Source of the DNA: Terriglobia bacterium
GTDB taxonomy: Bacteria > Acidobacteriota > Terriglobia > Terriglobales > Acidobacteriaceae
Assembly: GCA_020073645.1 (NCBI GenBank)
Contig: JAIQET010000010.1
Location: 1 to 64,000, forward strand
Direction of reading: 5' to 3'
Length of the DNA stretch: 64,000 nt
The position numbers and the translations under genes were made by a program. The notes beneath the pieces were generated by a model. The model was not told where the DNA came from. It made no database searches and saw only the letters and a program-made list of their open reading frames with translations. The number at the start of each line of letters is the position of its first letter. Position 1 is the stretch's first letter. This document shows positions 44,095 through 51,894 of the stretch, in pieces.

Positions 44095-44760
44095 TCACCC
44101 TCGCTCGAACGCATGCTTCTTTTCTAATTCCAGCCGCGCCACCCGCATCTCGGACTCAAATTTTTCCGCCTGCGCCATTAAAGAAGGATTCGCGGTCGCG
44201 TACCTTCTCTCCATGCGGAACAGACCCTGGTCGGCGAGCTTCTTCGCCAGTTCAGCGAGATGGTCGCTGGTGCTTTCGACGTAGAGCGCCTCGGTTTCGT
44301 CTCCCAGCCAGACATCGCCGCCCACCAGGCGGGTTTGCCAGTACACCTTGCGGGCCAGCAGCTGCGTGATCTCCTCGTCGCCGGCTTTGCCGAAGACCCA
44401 TTTATTGCGCTTGAAATCGTAATGCCGGCTGGAGAATTGCACCGGCACCAGCTTGCCCGACTTCACGAACTCCAGTTGCCGTCGGTCTACTTCTTTACGC
44501 AGCGCATTGATGACCGGCGCCTCGGCGTCCTCGGGCTCGAGCGAGGGCATCACCTCACGCACCGTGGCCGAGAGGTTCACAGCCACCAGGGCGCGCAGCC
44601 CCTCGGAGTTTTCCAGGCGAATGTCTCCGTGCAACACCCAGAAATCTGCTCCCGAAGTGGACTTGTGAAACGGCCACTCCAGATGAAAGGAGAGAGGCAG
44701 CCCGGCCAGCGTGACGTAGATCTTTTTCTCTCCGGCCCCGTTTCCGGTTTGCTGGTTCAT
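44095..44760 (-). CDS. Hypothetical protein
   Basis: 221 residues, no signal peptide. IYVTLAGLPLSFHLEWPFH, FWVLHGDIRLENSEGLRALVAVNLSATVREVMPSLEPEDAEAPV and a Lys/Glu-rich C-terminal helix (SEMRVARLELEKKHAFERG) suggest a soluble alpha/beta protein. No family recognised. The ~280-base region to its right before the next gene has no obvious feature. Confidence 0.65.
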   Translation of the reverse strand: MNQQTGNGAGEKKIYVTLAGLPLSFHLEWPFHKSTSGADFWVLHGDIRLENSEGLRALVAVNLSATVREVMPSLEPEDAEAPVINALRKEVDRRQLEFVKSGKLVPVQFSSRHYDFKRNKWVFGKAGDEEITQLLARKVYWQTRLVGGDVWLGDETEALYVESTSDHLAELAKKLADQGLFRMERRYATANPSLMAQAEKFESEMRVARLELEKKHAFERG

Positions 44761-45040
44761 AGGGAATGATTTCTCGCAGAGTGAGATCAGCCGAATATTC
44801 TACTGCGCGTCCCACTTGTGCGCGCAACCTTGGGCGAACCGGGGTGTGCCAGCGCCTTGCCGTCGCTCGCCAGATCCCTCACCCGGCTGAACTGCGCCGG
44901 GTGTCGGGATGACGACATCACGGGCGGCTCGGGCAAACTGCACCACTGCTGCGAAACGGGCGGAAAAAAGAGCAGGCTTGTGGCGAAGCACTTCGAGGCT
45001 ATGTGAAATGGCAACTTCTCAGGTGAGCCGCGGCGGCCGC

Positions 45041-45217
45041 CTACTGCAGCCGGTTCGCGATCTTGGCATCGAGATAGTCGAGCACTTCGTAGATGTTCAT
45101 CACTTCCAGCAAGGCCATGATCTCGCTGCGGGCAAGACCGTTGGTTTGGACCATGTTCTCCAGTTCTTCGAGCGCATACTGCAGAGCCGAATCATCGCGC
45201 GGATCACTTGTGGCCAT
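45041..45217 (-). CDS. Small acidic helical protein
   Basis: 58 residues from ATG 45217 (AAGGGG upstream). The sequence is helical (ALQYALEELENMVQTNGLAR, EIMALLEVMNIYEVLDYLDA), acidic and without cysteine. Probably a small regulatory or adaptor protein; no family known to me. Confidence 0.7.
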   Translation of the reverse strand: MATSDPRDDSALQYALEELENMVQTNGLARSEIMALLEVMNIYEVLDYLDAKIANRLQ

Positions 45218-45459
45218 CGGATTCCCCTTGAAAGGTAATGCTGAGGGGCAAAGCCCATGTCGCCGAATCGCTTCTGTTGTCGCGGTGCGCCCCCACACCC
45301 ACAACGGTGCCAGACTAAATTGTGGCGAAAGCCGCGTGGAATGGCCCGTTCGGGGGGGTGGCTGGCACGCTGGTGGGGCCAAGCCAAGCATTCCGCGATG
45401 CGCGAGTCTGCCGGGACGTGTCAGCCTGGTGAAGCACGACCAACGCGCACCTGTCCTGG

Positions 45460-45945
45460 CTATTTCATCTGCTGCAGCACCCGCAGCAGTTCGGCATTGT
45501 CCGGCGTCTGGTCCAGTGGATACACCTTGGCAAACGCAATCTTGCCACTCTTGTCCACGATGAACGCGGCGCGCTCACTGATCCCCGGGACCGGCGGCCC
45601 GTCCCGCAGGATGCCGAAGGCTTGCGTCACTTGGCCATGGGGATAGAAATCCGCACACAACGGCAGGTGCATCATGCCGATGTCTTTCTTCTGCCAGGCA
45701 ATGTGGCTGGGGATGGAATCAACGCTAATGTCCAGGACCTGGGCATCGAGCGCGGCGAACTTCTCCCGGTCGGAGTCGAACGCCGGCACCTGGGCCGCTC
45801 AAGTTGGCGTCCAGTCTAGGGGATGGAAGGTCACCACCACGTGCTTCTTTCCACGAAAGTCGCTGAGCTTTATCTTTACCGGCCGTTCCCCCTCGACCGC
45901 CGGCAGCTCAAACTCCGGGGCTGCGTCGCCCACCTTAAGTGTCAT
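45460..45945 (-). CDS. Peroxiredoxin with in-frame UGA at the catalytic cysteine (candidate selenoprotein)
   Basis: 161 residues if UGA (45801-45799) is decoded, starting at ATG 45945 with AGAAGGG six bases before it. Peroxiredoxins reduce peroxides through a cysteine in the motif PxxxT/SxxC. Here the motif reads P-L-D-W-T-P-T-UGA, so the stop codon falls exactly on the peroxidatic residue, number 49. Downstream, in the same frame and without a gap, come QVPAFDSDREKF, ISVDSIPSHIAW, LPLCADFYPHG and ERAAFIVDKSGKIAFAKVY, a complete peroxiredoxin. This is the arrangement of known selenocysteine peroxiredoxins. Against it: no SelA/B/C/D gene is visible here, and a nonsense mutation could mimic it. 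Confidence 0.75.
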
Positions 45946-46136
45946 AGGTTGCCCTTCTGTCATTCTTGGAGTCGCCAGTTTAGTCTCTGGGGCTGCGATT
46001 GCAATACCGTGGTTTGGTATACAAGGCACCTGACTTCGGGCTGTCCGCAATTTCCACGGATAGCTGGACTCACACTGCGGAGCCATCGGCTGGTTTGGTC
46101 TTCCGCTTTTGAAAGGGAGCGCCTTCACTACTAAAA

Positions 46137-46172
46137 TATGAAGGGCGGCCAGGTTCGGCCGCCCTTGTTTTT
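46137..46172 (-). terminator. Rho-independent-like terminator of cspA
   Basis: AAGGGCGGCC and GGCCGCCCTT form a perfect 10-bp stem with a six-base loop (46141-46166), followed on the minus strand by CATATTTT and on the plus strand by GTTTTT. It lies about 30 bases past the cspA stop and can work on both strands. Confidence 0.8.
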
Positions 46173-46195
46173 CATAAGCTAAATTGTAACGTGGT

Positions 46196-46396
46196 TTACG
46201 CAGGCTTCACGTTCTCAGCCTGCCAGCCCTTGGGGCCTTTGACCACATCGAACTGGACCTGCTGGCCTTCCTGCAGGCTGCGGAATCCGCTTGCCTGGAT
46301 AGCTGAGAAGTGCACAAACACGTCCTCGCCGTTCTGGCGGCTGATGAATCCATAGCCTTTAGCGTCGTTAAACCACTTTACTGTTCCTGTTTCCAT
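46196..46396 (-). CDS. Cold-shock-like protein (CspA family)
   Basis: 66 residues: [17 protein letters not shown] (RNP1) and DVFVHFSAI (RNP2) are the nucleic-acid-binding motifs of the CSD beta barrel, and the end [16 protein letters not shown] is typical. It binds single-stranded RNA/DNA and melts mRNA structure. A hairpin terminator follows, so it is monocistronic. Confidence 0.96.
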   Translation of the reverse strand: METGTVKWFNDAKGYGFISRQNGEDVFVHFSAIQASGFRSLQEGQQVQFDVVKGPKGWQAENVKPA

Positions 46397-46719
46397 GATG
46401 TTGCAATGTTCCTTTTTCTTTAGATGTTGCGCTGAATTACTCGCAGGGCTTTCGCAGGCAGATCATGCCGGTGAGCGGAGATGCTGGGAACTGCAAAAAA
46501 ACCGCAAGATCAAACGCACCATTATTGTACCTGATTTGCAATAAGAATGCGTATTATTCCCCGCGTACCACGTGTAAACGGCCTGTTCTCATGCTGATCC
46601 GGTGCAACGAAGGCGCCTGCCCTGACGTGGTCAGTTCTAGTTGTTCTCGGTGCCCGTGTGGTGCAGGGGCTCGAGCACATTACTGGCAACTTTCCCGGCT
46701 TCCGGTCATCATTAAGGGA
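46397..46719. other. Intergenic region between cspA and the TlpA-like gene
   Basis: About 320 bases. It must contain the divergent promoters and the cspA leader (AAGGA about 12 bases before the start), but I find no riboswitch or repeat. An open frame reaching into it from 46465 has no family similarity before the thioredoxin gene's signal peptide. Confidence 0.4.
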
Positions 46720-47637
46720 ATGCCTCTCCGCCTGTTTGCAACGCTCTTGCTCCTGTCCTCGCTTTCGTTTGCCGGTATTGTGGAGGATGTTCGTACAGCG
46801 CTCGCTCAGAACAATTTCACTGCCGCCGACGCCGAGCTTCAGAGCTATCGCACTCAGCAGGGGGTAACCCCGGAGTACCTGGAGGCGCTTTCCTGGATGG
46901 CTCGCGCCTCGCTGGCCACCGATCAGCTCGATCAGGCCGAAAACTTTGCCAAGCAGACGGAGTCGCTGGCTTCGCAGCAGTTGCGGAAGCGCGCGCTCGA
47001 TGCCGAGCCGCATCTCCCCCTCGCCCTCGGGGCGGCGCTGGAAGTCGAAGCCCAGGTGCTCAGCGCTCGCGGCAAGAATTCACAGGCAGTTACCCTCCTG
47101 CGGCGGAGCGTGACCACTTACCGCAGTACTTCGATTCGCGCCCGCTTGCAGAAAAATCTCAATCTGCTCGGCCTGGTGGGACAGCCGGCGCCACCGCTCA
47201 GCGTCGCCCAGTACTTAGGTCCGAAGCCCTCCGCCCTCAGCCAGGTAAAAGGCTCGCCCGTGCTGCTGTTCTTCTGGGCCCACTGGTGTGTGGACTGCAA
47301 ATCGGAAGGGCCGATCATCAGCCGCCTGCGCTCCGAACTCGCGCCCAAAGGTTTGACGGTCGTGGCTCCCACCCAACTGTACGGTTACGCTGCCCGCGGC
47401 GAGGATGCATCGCCCAAGACCGAACTGGCCTACATCGAACAGGTTTGGCAGCACTTCTATCCGGCTTTGCAAGACGTTCCGGTGCCGGTCAGTAATGCCA
47501 ACTTCAACACCTACGGGGCGAGCACGACACCGACAATCGTGTTGGTTAATCGCGCCGGGCGCGTCGCCCTCTACCATCCCGGCGTCATGCTATACGAGGA
47601 TCTGCGTGCGGCCATAGAGAAGACGCTCTCGAATTAG
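46720..47637 (+). CDS. Exported TlpA-like thioredoxin-fold protein with helical N-terminal domain
   Basis: 305 residues from ATG 46720, where the signal peptide begins (LRLFATLLLLSSLSFAG). Residues ~20-150 are helical repeats resembling TPR (AELQSYRTQQGVTPEYLEALSWMAR, AQVLSARGKNSQAVTLLRR). The C-terminal domain is thioredoxin-like with WCVDCK as active site and TPTIVLVNRAG as the cis-proline segment (TTPT). It should act in the periplasm as a disulfide reductant or in protein repair. Confidence 0.82.
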   Translation: MPLRLFATLLLLSSLSFAGIVEDVRTALAQNNFTAADAELQSYRTQQGVTPEYLEALSWMARASLATDQLDQAENFAKQTESLASQQLRKRALDAEPHLPLALGAALEVEAQVLSARGKNSQAVTLLRRSVTTYRSTSIRARLQKNLNLLGLVGQPAPPLSVAQYLGPKPSALSQVKGSPVLLFFWAHWCVDCKSEGPIISRLRSELAPKGLTVVAPTQLYGYAARGEDASPKTELAYIEQVWQHFYPALQDVPVPVSNANFNTYGASTTPTIVLVNRAGRVALYHPGVMLYEDLRAAIEKTLSN

Positions 47638-47689
47638 GCTAGTCCTTTTTGTGCCAACGGCTCCTACGCCCCTTTCGTGGGTGCGTGAG

Positions 47690-47800
47690 AACTAGTGCCG
47701 TCCCTGAAGGGACTCATCTCATTTCCCACCCTTCCCCCCGGACTTACGTCCGGGGCTAACATCTGCCGCGGCTGTGCCGCTGGAACCAGCCAGTCTTCAC
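47690..47800. repeat. Short-hairpin repeat cluster downstream of TlpA-like gene
   Basis: Small inverted repeats follow one another (CCGTCCCTGAAGGGACT, CCCCGGACTTACGTCCGGGG, GCGGCTGTGCCGC). Similar short hairpins in intergenic DNA lie around 31450-31520 (GCGGCTGAAGCCGTTG, GCAGCGCTAAAGCGCTGC). Function unknown. Confidence 0.5.
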
Positions 47801-47920
47801 CGTTGCGCATGGAACCTGGTTCTCACGCACACAGACTCTGTGCGCTCGCGCGGGGGTATGTGTGGATCGCGAGTGGAGGGTGCGCTTGAGCAAACTGGCT
47901 GGATGCTGGAACGAGCCTGT

Positions 47921-48322
47921 CTACTTCTTTCCGAAGACCTGGAAGACAACATTGAAGAACTGCGCAATGGTGACGCCAATCAGCACGTAGACCGCGATTT
48001 CCAGACGGCGGCCGGCTTCCTTGGTGTCGCGGAGAAGATCGCTGACTTCCTGGGTGACCTGGGACAACGTGTCGGCGAGTTGCTCGAAGTGCTCGGTCGA
48101 AGCTCGCACTTTTTCCAGCACGCGGGAGGTGGTGACGAGTGCGGTCGCCATCTGTTCGCCGTTGCGAATGTCGAGCTCGGTCTTGCAAGCCGACCACCAC
48201 GGGGTCCCCGGGGCACTGTCATACATGCGCTGCCGGATCTCCTCATAGGAGCGGTTGCGCAGCAACTGCACCAGGGCGTGCGCTTTATCAGTTCCCGTTG
48301 TGGTCTCGGTGGGGGTTACCAT
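47921..48322 (-). CDS. Hypothetical membrane-anchored coiled-coil protein
   Basis: 133 residues: a helical N-terminal region (KAHALVQLLRNRSYEEIRQRM), a coiled-coil-like stretch (VLEKVRASTEHFEQLADTLSQ, VSDLLRDTKEAGRRLE) and one C-terminal membrane helix (IAVYVLIGVTIAQFFNVVFQ), so a tail-anchored inner-membrane protein is likely. It stands divergently from rsmG; function unknown. Confidence 0.7.
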   Translation of the reverse strand: MVTPTETTTGTDKAHALVQLLRNRSYEEIRQRMYDSAPGTPWWSACKTELDIRNGEQMATALVTTSRVLEKVRASTEHFEQLADTLSQVTQEVSDLLRDTKEAGRRLEIAVYVLIGVTIAQFFNVVFQVFGKK

Positions 48323-48457
48323 GGTAGGCCGAGTCTAGCAGTTATCGTCAGTTCTGCTCACGTACCAGAAGTCCAAGTACATCTGCGGGTTACCCCTCGT
48401 GCGATGGTAACCGCCATTCGTCAATCTGCTCCGCTCCATCTACAATCGGGCCTTCCC

Positions 48458-49132
48458 ATGGATGCCAACCGCATTGCGCAATTGCTGCAGCCCTTTGCCC
48501 CGCTGCTGAGCGACGCGCAACTGCAATTTATATCGATATACATCGATGTACTTCTCCGCTGGAACGCGCGCATCAACCTGACCGCGGTGCGCGAACCGGA
48601 ACAAATCGTGACCCGACACTTCGGCGAATCGCTGTTCACCGCAAGCCGCCTTTTCCCCGCGGGCGACGGAGGCGCGAGTGTCCTCGCCCACCCTGGGACG
48701 CAAGTCGTCGATGTTGGCTCCGGCGCCGGCTTTCCCGGCCTGCCCATCAAGATCTGGGCGCCACAGGTTCATCTCATCCTGATCGAGTCCAACCAGAAGA
48801 AGGCGACCTTTCTGCACGAAATCATCCGCCGCCTTACATTGACGAATGTCGATGTATTCGCCGGCCGCGCCGAAGACTTTCCGCGCGCCTCTGCCGAGGT
48901 CGTGACCCTGCGGGCCGTCGAACGCTTTGAGGCCGCCCTCCGCACCGCCGCCGACTTGGTTCGCGCTGCCGGTCGCGTCGCCCTCCTCATCGGCGAGGGT
49001 CAAGTCGCCCGTGCGATTGAGTTCGTGCCCGGCTTTGCCTGGGACGAACCCATCTCCGTGCCCCAGTCCTCGAACCGAGTACTCCTGATCGGTAAGCGCA
49101 CAGGCGAGGAATCACAGTCGATACGCACCTAG
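48458..49132 (+). CDS. rsmG: 16S rRNA (guanine-527-N7) methyltransferase
   Basis: 224 residues. LLRWNARINLTAVREPEQIVTRHFGESL and the SAM site VVDVGSGAGFPGLPIKI (split here as LLRWNARINLTAV and VVDVGSGAGFPGLP) are RsmG signatures, followed by LIESNQKKATFLHEI. It modifies G527 of 16S rRNA; loss gives low-level streptomycin resistance in many bacteria. The rsmG-parA-parB order is the classic origin-proximal arrangement. Confidence 0.95.
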   Translation: MDANRIAQLLQPFAPLLSDAQLQFISIYIDVLLRWNARINLTAVREPEQIVTRHFGESLFTASRLFPAGDGGASVLAHPGTQVVDVGSGAGFPGLPIKIWAPQVHLILIESNQKKATFLHEIIRRLTLTNVDVFAGRAEDFPRASAEVVTLRAVERFEAALRTAADLVRAAGRVALLIGEGQVARAIEFVPGFAWDEPISVPQSSNRVLLIGKRTGEESQSIRT

Positions 49133-49488
49133 CTTGCTAATAGGTGGTACGGATGCGAAGAGACTGCCGCCAATTGCTGGTCAGGACGTCGGCCGATGGC
49201 TGACTTGTCGACTTCAAGTGGGAAACCGGTCGAACAGCATGGGATCGCTTGTTGGAGTTGACTCTCTTGATACATCGCCGAGCCGAGGGGAATCAGCCTG
49301 GTAATAGTGGAGCCGCGTGCATGCCCTTGGCAGTTCCCAAGGGGGCTGGTGCCATGACCGGAGCCAGTGGATGACACAAGGTGGGAAGAAATGTGACGCT
49401 TGGAGTGTAGGGCGGAACGCCCCCACGATAGCCGACGGGACGCCGACGCTACCTCATTCAAGAGTTCGTGACTGCCAGCAATGCGAAA
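49133..49488. other. Intergenic region between rsmG and parS
   Basis: About 355 bases without a credible gene. It includes a GTGTAGGGCGGAACGCCCCCAC palindrome-like stretch near 49408 belonging to the GC-rich repeats. No tRNA, no convincing DnaA-box cluster. Confidence 0.4.
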
Positions 49489-49504
49489 TGTTCCACGTGG
49501 AACA
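49489..49504. other. parS centromere site 1
   Basis: TGTTCCACGTGGAACA, a perfect palindrome matching the parS consensus bound by ParB in most bacteria (one base away from the B. subtilis TGTTCCACGTGAAACA). It is 190 bases upstream of parA. Confidence 0.93.
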
Positions 49505-49514
49505 CTCACTCATC

Positions 49515-49530
49515 TGTTCCACGTGGAACA
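49515..49530. other. parS centromere site 2
   Basis: The identical 16-base palindrome TGTTCCACGTGGAACA 26 bases further, start to start. Two perfect parS sites here mark the partition locus. Confidence 0.93.
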
Positions 49531-49619
49531 TTCTTGTGGAAAAGAACGCAATTGCGATCCAGCAATCACTTGCACATCAACAAACTATTCAAATTTTCTG
49601 GCTGCACTGAAATCCGTCA

Positions 49620-49648
49620 TTGCAATGCAGCGCAATTCGCATTATTCT
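49620..49648 (+). promoter_or_regulatory. Possible sigma-70-like promoter of parA
   Basis: TTGCAA, 17 bases, TATTCT: four of six consensus positions in each box, at the right spacing, some 30 bases before the parA start. Plausible, not proven. Confidence 0.35.
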
Positions 49649-49678
49649 GCGCCCATCTCTCGATTCTCCGAAAACTGA

Positions 49679-50623
49679 ATGGGACGCGTCATCGCGGTTG
49701 CCAACCAGAAGGGCGGCGTGGGGAAAACCACGACTGCCATTAATCTGGCCTCGTCTTTTGCCGCAGCGGAAGTCAACACGCTGCTGGTTGACTGTGATCC
49801 CCAGTCCAATGCCACCAGCGGACTAGGCTTGGTCAAGGATCCCGAGCGCATCAGCACCTACCATCTGCTTATGGGCGCGGCCATGGCCCGGGATGCGGTT
49901 CAGACCACAGAACTGGAGCAGCTCTGGATCATCCCCTCGCACAAGAACCTGATCGGCGCCAATCTCGAACTGGTCGCCGCCGAGCGGAGGGAATTCCGGC
50001 TGCGCGACACGCTCGCGCCTCTGCGCGATCTCTTCCAGTTCATTGTGCTGGATTGTCCGCCGGCGCTGGATCTGCTGACCCTGAACGCGTTGGTCGCGGC
50101 CGATGCGGTTTTGATCCCGATGCAGGCGGAGTACTTTGCCCTGGAAGGTATCTCGGAGCTGCTGGACACGGTGGAGCGCATTCGCGCCAACCTCAATCCC
50201 AGCCTCGCGATCGAGGGCGTGGTCCTCACCATGTTTGACGAGCGTACTAACCTGGCCCAGCAGGTCACGGCCGAGCTAAAGCGCTTCTTCGGGGAGAAGC
50301 TGTGCGCTACGTCGATCCCGCGCAACATCCGCCTGGCCGAGGCGCCCAGCCACGGCAAGCCCGCGCTGGTCTACGACGTACGCTCCAGGGGAGCGGAAAG
50401 CTACATCCGTTTGGCCAAGGAGATCATCTCGCACAATTTGCCGGCTCAGCAACCGGACGCGGAGATGACCGAACCAGGGGAGCATGCTGCTCCGGTCGAG
50501 GAGATATCGGTCACTGCTCCCGAGGCGCCACCGGAGCCCGCGCTGGTCCAGGAGATCCCGGCGGAAGCGAGCGAGGTCCAGGAGCCGGCCGCAGCGGTCG
50601 AGGCGATGGACAAGACAGCGTAG
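49679..50623 (+). CDS. parA: Chromosome-partitioning ATPase ParA/Soj
   Basis: 314 residues. VIAVANQKGGVGKTTTAINLA (deviant Walker A, residues ~11-18; read as NQKGGVGKTTTA), FIVLDCPPALDLLTLNAL and TMFDERTNLAQQV are ParA signatures. With ParB on parS it moves newly replicated origins apart. The conserved part ends at ~260; an acidic Ala/Glu/Pro-rich tail of ~50 residues follows, unlike most ParA proteins. parA and parB are co-directional, 68 bases apart. Confidence 0.96.
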   Translation: MGRVIAVANQKGGVGKTTTAINLASSFAAAEVNTLLVDCDPQSNATSGLGLVKDPERISTYHLLMGAAMARDAVQTTELEQLWIIPSHKNLIGANLELVAAERREFRLRDTLAPLRDLFQFIVLDCPPALDLLTLNALVAADAVLIPMQAEYFALEGISELLDTVERIRANLNPSLAIEGVVLTMFDERTNLAQQVTAELKRFFGEKLCATSIPRNIRLAEAPSHGKPALVYDVRSRGAESYIRLAKEIISHNLPAQQPDAEMTEPGEHAAPVEEISVTAPEAPPEPALVQEIPAEASEVQEPAAAVEAMDKTA

Positions 50624-50648
50624 TATATCGATGATCATCGATATACTA
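50621..50648. repeat. 28-base perfect palindrome over the parA stop codon
   Basis: A perfect inverted repeat (half site TAGTATATCGATGA) whose first three bases are the parA TAG stop. A further ACATCGATGT palindrome follows at 50658-50667 before parB. It could be an autoregulatory operator or an mRNA hairpin adjusting the ParA:ParB ratio; no T-run. Confidence 0.75.
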
Positions 50649-50691
50649 GATTGACGAACATCGATGTAAGGCGAAGCCACGGGGAGGACGA

Positions 50692-51672
50692 ATGACGACA
50701 ACCGCAGAAAAGACGCCGATCGCGGAAGGCCACACGGACAAACGCCGGGCCCTCGGCCGAGGCCTGGAATCGCTGCTGCCCAGCGGGCCGCGGGTCGTGA
50801 CCACTCCTCCGGCGGCGACGAGTCTCCCGGCCGCCGCAACTTCGGTGGCCGCACTTGCCCCTCACCTCGCGCCTGGCGACACCGTGGTCGAACTCGCCCT
50901 TGGCCTTATCGAGGCCAACCCCCACCAGACCCGCTTTCGCTTCCGCGACGAGCCGTTGCAGGAGTTGGCGGACTCCATCCGCGCCAACGGAGTTCTGCAA
51001 CCTATCGTGGTGCGTCCGGGCCAGGACGGCCGCTATCTTCTGATCCTCGGCGAGCGCCGTTGCCGCGCCTCGAAGCTCGCCGGCCGGGAGAAGGTCCCGG
51101 CTATCGTCCGCCGCGTCTCCGAGCAGCAGGCGGCGGAGATGACGGTGGTCGAGAACCTGCAACGCCAGGATCTGAACTGCCTGGAGCAAGCCAACGCCTT
51201 CGCCAAGCTGAGCAAAGACTTCGGCATGACGCAGGAGCAGATCGGGCAGCGCACCGGAGTGTCGCGCGAATCCGTCTCCAACTACATGCGCCTGCTGAAG
51301 CTGCCGCCCAGTGTGCAGCAATACCTGAGCGAAGGCCGGCTCGGTTTCAGCGAGGCCCGCGTGCTGCTCACGCTGCTTGACCCGAACCTGATCCCCAAGA
51401 TCGCCGAAGAAGCCATTCGCAAACATCTCTCGGTGCAGCAGCTCGAAGACCTAGTCTTCGAAACCAACGTCCCGTTGCAGAAGTCAGACCAGCCCAAGCC
51501 CGCCCGCTGGGTTGATCCCAACGTGCGCGCCGCCCAGACCGAACTGGAGCGGATTCTCGGCGTACGCGTCCGCATCCGCGACCGCAAGGGAAAAGGGAAG
51601 ATCGTCATCGAGTACGCCACGCTGGAGGACTTCGACCGGGTAGTCGAGATGCTGAAGGGGAAGAATCAGTAG
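50692..51672 (+). CDS. parB: Chromosome-partitioning protein ParB
   Basis: 326 residues. It begins with the ParA-interacting basic segment (RRALGRGLESLLP), then the CTPase/ParB-N motifs (LIEANPHQTRFRF, ILGERRCRASKLAG), a helix-turn-helix (MTQEQIGQRTGVSRESVSNYMRLLKL) and the C-terminal dimerisation part (LERILGVRVRI). It binds the parS sites upstream and spreads on DNA. GGGGAGG precedes its ATG by 5 bases. Confidence 0.97.
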   Translation: MTTTAEKTPIAEGHTDKRRALGRGLESLLPSGPRVVTTPPAATSLPAAATSVAALAPHLAPGDTVVELALGLIEANPHQTRFRFRDEPLQELADSIRANGVLQPIVVRPGQDGRYLLILGERRCRASKLAGREKVPAIVRRVSEQQAAEMTVVENLQRQDLNCLEQANAFAKLSKDFGMTQEQIGQRTGVSRESVSNYMRLLKLPPSVQQYLSEGRLGFSEARVLLTLLDPNLIPKIAEEAIRKHLSVQQLEDLVFETNVPLQKSDQPKPARWVDPNVRAAQTELERILGVRVRIRDRKGKGKIVIEYATLEDFDRVVEMLKGKNQ

Positions 51673-51894
51673 CGAGTACTGAGTACCGAGTTAGACCGCC
51701 TGCCGAATGGCACGAGAGCTATGTCCGCTTTCGAACGCCGTCATCCCACAAGCGCACATTCTCATCAGAAACTTGCTCCGGTGCTGTCTAACTATCCCCG
51801 CGTAATCAGTGGCTTAGCAGCGCTCGGGAAGGCACGGAACTTGCCATAGATCTGTCTCGGTTGTGTGGGAAAACCTCGCTTGAGGGCTAAGCCT

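Noticed and set aside
49133-49678. oriC next to parS
   Set aside because: Only one weak DnaA-box-like TTGTGGAAA and no cluster or AT-rich unwinding region; dnaA is not here.
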